64,000 bases of DNA from positions 1,975,525-2,039,524 of the forward strand of contig NC_037593.1 of assembly GCF_003073045.1 (NCBI RefSeq). Reading direction: 5' to 3'. The notes below the pieces were generated by a model that worked only from the letters and a program-made list of their open reading frames with translations, did not search any database and was not told where the DNA came from. Within the stretch, counting starts at the first letter, position 1. The number at the start of each line of letters is the position of its first letter. Source of the DNA: Pomacea canaliculata. Taxonomy: Eukaryota > Mollusca > Gastropoda > Architaenioglossa > Ampullariidae. This document shows, one piece after another, positions 62,301 through 64,000 of this stretch. The position numbers and the translations under genes are program-made.

Positions 62301-64000
62301 AATACAGCTTCTGAAAAAGATAACAAATAATTATAACATGGACTTTTCTGTTGGATTAGCATGTTATGATCATACTGTTCATATTTATTTGAAATCTTCT
62401 GTACTGTGGAAACAATCTTGTTACACACATATGAGAGGTTTTGCAACAAAATGAGTAAACCTGAAGTAAATGAGACAGGGAAACAAAATGCAGGAGGTGT
62501 TTAAGGACTAAGTATCATTCAGTTTATTTGTAATGGCAACATAAACTGGTGGTGTAACAACAGAGATAAACAGTGACATTGCATAGATCTTTGTCACTGA
62601 AAGCTGCAGCCACTACAGGGGTTCTGAGCTCTTGTTACTGAGGTACTGCCCTAACATCCAGGATGGGTATTGCCTAACACCCAGCCTGCATTGTGATATC
62701 ATGGGGAATGAAGATTTGATTTACCCCTAATGAGGAGGTCAGAATTTTGGACTAAATCCAATTATTTAAAAATAATTTTATATTTAAATGCTCTTTAATG
62801 AAAAACTTATGTTACCAAATCTTGAGTGGAGTATAACAACAGAAGATCTGTGATTTCTAAAAACTTTAAACAGTACACCATATCATTTTTTGTCTTTCAC
62901 ATATCTGCCATAAGAGACGGCAAGCAATTTAATCAACCAATACACTGGGAAAAAAAAAAAAAAATCATTGGAGTTTTGACAATCTGGATATGAATCTTTT
63001 AGCTATATCTTGATAATATCTACCTGTGCATAATTTTAGATTGGCAAGGGCGGTATTAAGGGTCTGGATTGCTCGCTGTGTTGCTCCATACTGCTGAAGT
63101 AGTGTCTGTACTTCTGTTTCAGTCATAATGAGCAGCTCATCAAATATGATTTTACGCTGCAGCAGATTCTGAAATTAAATGAAAGACAACATGTTTTAAA
63201 CCCTTCATGCATGGCCTTGACTTCTAAATGACACTTATCTTGGGACCCTAGTCTATGAGATGTGTTTTGACATTAGAGAAACCAGACAACCTAGTTGTTA
63301 GAGAAACTCAAAGCTGAAAGCACACACTATAGCCCATTTGATAACCATATAATGCAGCGTACTTACCTCAGTTGACCCAGCTATAGAAGGGGATATCTGA
63401 CTCTTTAGAGGATTGGGAAAAGTAAGGCAGAGAGCGAGGGATTGGTGTTTTAGGCCAAGTCAGCAACCAACACAGCTGTACAAATATGCATAACTAAATA
63501 TATACACACATCCATGGATGCATACATTGCTAACATTTAAAATACACATCTCACATTGATTATCTCCTCCTTGAGACCAACAACTGATAGCCATTGCTCT
63601 ACACGTGGATACTCTGAAACACACTGTGGAATCTCATCGGCATGAAGTCTTCTCTTCGCCACAAGCTGGTTGCTAAACAGCTTAATCAACTTGCTCTGAA
63701 AGGAAAACGTCAATGTAGGTTAAAGGAACCTAAATTATTTTCCAAGTGAGCATTAAAAGGTTGCAAGCTGTTAAAATAGTTTGATATTAAAAGTACAGAA
63801 GTTATTCAACTATAATATAAACACAAGAAAATTAATTGTATAAAGACTAAATATTGACCATATTAAACGAAGCTTTGAGCCATGTTTCTTTGATCTTCTA
63901 TTTCTTTGCATGTTATGGTAGATGCTAATTACAGCAGCATGTTACTCTTTAATATCTGATTCAAACTGGTTGGTTAGTAGTAATGCAACTAGTGTTTCTT
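50302..64000 (-). CDS. KSR: Kinase suppressor of Ras (19 exons in window; N-terminus beyond right edge)
   Basis: Scaffold pseudokinase that joins RAF, MEK and ERK at the membrane. Exons: 63555-63695, 63024-63168, 61697-62252, 60770-60975, 60507-60582, 58656-58736, 58269-58348, 56427-56678, 55640-55712, 55118-55172, 54731-54823, 54280-54371, 54006-54096, 53078-53166, 52569-52665, 52243-52376, 51395-51529, 50822-50951, 50302-50460; 2685 nt, 894 residues, phases consistent. In order: the SAM-like part of CC-SAM ([10 protein letters not shown] to NTALANLKL), a Ser/Pro-rich region with KSKSHESQL, a C1 domain split over two exons ([22 protein letters not shown]), NSSTPSSP, an FxFP ERK-docking motif (FRFP), then the kinase domain: [38 protein letters not shown] in place of HRD identifies KSR rather than RAF. 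Vertebrate KSR has Arg at VAIK; Lys is kept here. No exon is seen right of 63695. Confidence 0.95.
50597..50697 (+). mobile_element. SINE family A, 3' fragment (copy 4)
   Basis: Only the 3' half remains: TGTTGCATCTGTTGACAGG, ATAGTCTTAGTTACTTGCTC and GGTGTAAAACACTAATC match the ends of copies 1 and 3. It sits in the last intron of KSR (50461-50821). The tRNA head is missing. Confidence 0.75.
52785..52871. mobile_element. Foldback/MITE-like palindromic element in a KSR intron
   Basis: Two perfect 24-bp inverted arms, 52785-52808 and 52848-52871, begin ATGACATGACCATAGG and flank a 39-bp centre. The whole 87-bp unit can fold into a hairpin in the KSR pre-mRNA. A diverged second copy lies at about 61222-61301. 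I see no clear target-site duplication, so the superfamily is unknown. Confidence 0.7.
58516..58570. repeat. (AC)n and (CT)n simple repeats in a KSR intron
   Basis: A short (AC)n run followed by a (CT)n run, interrupted by ATGCAAACAT. Confidence 0.7.
59578..59690 (-). mobile_element. LINE 3' UTR fragment with (TTTGA)n tail in a KSR intron
   Basis: Read on minus: GTATGTGAGCAAAGACAAAT, CTGTCCTCCTGGGCAGACAA, TAAAGTCTG, then a TTTGA-type tail at 59585-59606. This is the usual 3' end of CR1/L2-like LINEs, severely truncated. It abuts a plus-strand LINE coding fragment. Confidence 0.6.
59725..59830 (+). mobile_element. LINE coding fragment (endonuclease-RT linker) in a KSR intron
   Basis: The plus strand reads [20 protein letters not shown], the linker between endonuclease and reverse transcriptase in L2/CR1-type LINE ORF2. 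About 35 codons are readable before the match is lost. The DNA from 59830 to about 60110 looks unlike its surroundings (less AT-rich) and may be more of this or another repeat, but I cannot name it. Confidence 0.55.
61222..61301. mobile_element. Second, diverged copy of the foldback element in a KSR intron
   Basis: The right arm CTATGGTCATGTCAT is identical to the copy at 52785-52871. The centre (GTAGCTGGT, TTAATTAGTAGTAAAG) and the left part (GAGAAAGGTAAT) are recognisable but diverged. This makes the palindrome a dispersed element and not a chance hairpin. Confidence 0.5.
63367..63402 (-). other. Candidate cassette microexon of KSR (36 nt, in frame)
   Basis: Between the two SAM-like exons lies a segment with a perfect donor (GAG|GTAAGT) and an acceptor AAAG preceded by a pyrimidine-rich stretch. 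It is 36 nt, phase 0 on both sides, and would insert [12 protein letters not shown] between EEIIN and NLLQRK. A second possible acceptor (GTCAG) gives 30 nt, also in frame. Vertebrate KSR has no such insert at this place as far as I recall. No transcript evidence is available here. Confidence 0.4.

Overview
This is a window of animal nuclear DNA with intron-rich protein genes. Exons are mostly 50-350 bp with GT-AG splice sites, and introns are AT-rich and carry SINE, LINE and MITE debris. The gene set (UBE2G1, an alpha-carbonic anhydrase, ESS2, SPATA22, RUSF1, KSR) is metazoan. KSR keeps the kinase lysine that vertebrate KSR lost, and the secreted carbonic anhydrase carries a very long low-complexity tail. 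I infer a lophotrochozoan, most likely a mollusc, but the sequence does not prove this.

Layout, left to right: UBE2G1 on minus (complete, 5 exons, 825-5428); an empty spacer; a secreted alpha-carbonic anhydrase on minus (complete, 11 exons, 9604-21242), whose introns hold a 58-bp minisatellite and a polypurine minisatellite; a 7.5 kb spacer with microsatellites; the splicing factor ESS2 on minus (complete, 8 exons, 28816-33237); head to head with it, 507 bp away, a short SPATA22-like meiotic gene on plus (33745-35755); a spacer with an intact SINE and a LINE 3' end; RUSF1 on plus (complete, 14 exons, 37964-45439); a spacer with a decayed LINE and a SINE; and KSR on minus (19 exons in the window, 50302-63695, N-terminus beyond the right edge).

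All six gene models were built by hand. Intron phases agree at every junction and the summed lengths are multiples of three. Two junctions, one in ESS2 and one in RUSF1, keep frame only if the intron starts with GC. The genes do not form one pathway: ubiquitin transfer, CO2/bicarbonate chemistry, spliceosome, meiotic recombination, a membrane protein of the RUS family, and a RAS-ERK scaffold. The nearest thing to functional pairing is the shared ESS2/SPATA22 promoter region.

I found no new defence or mobile system. The most unusual items are the 766-residue carbonic anhydrase with its tail, the minisatellite of repeated TGACGT/ACGTCA dyads ending about 20 nt from a splice acceptor, an in-frame candidate microexon in the SAM-like domain of KSR, and a 24-bp perfect inverted-repeat element with a diverged second copy in KSR introns.
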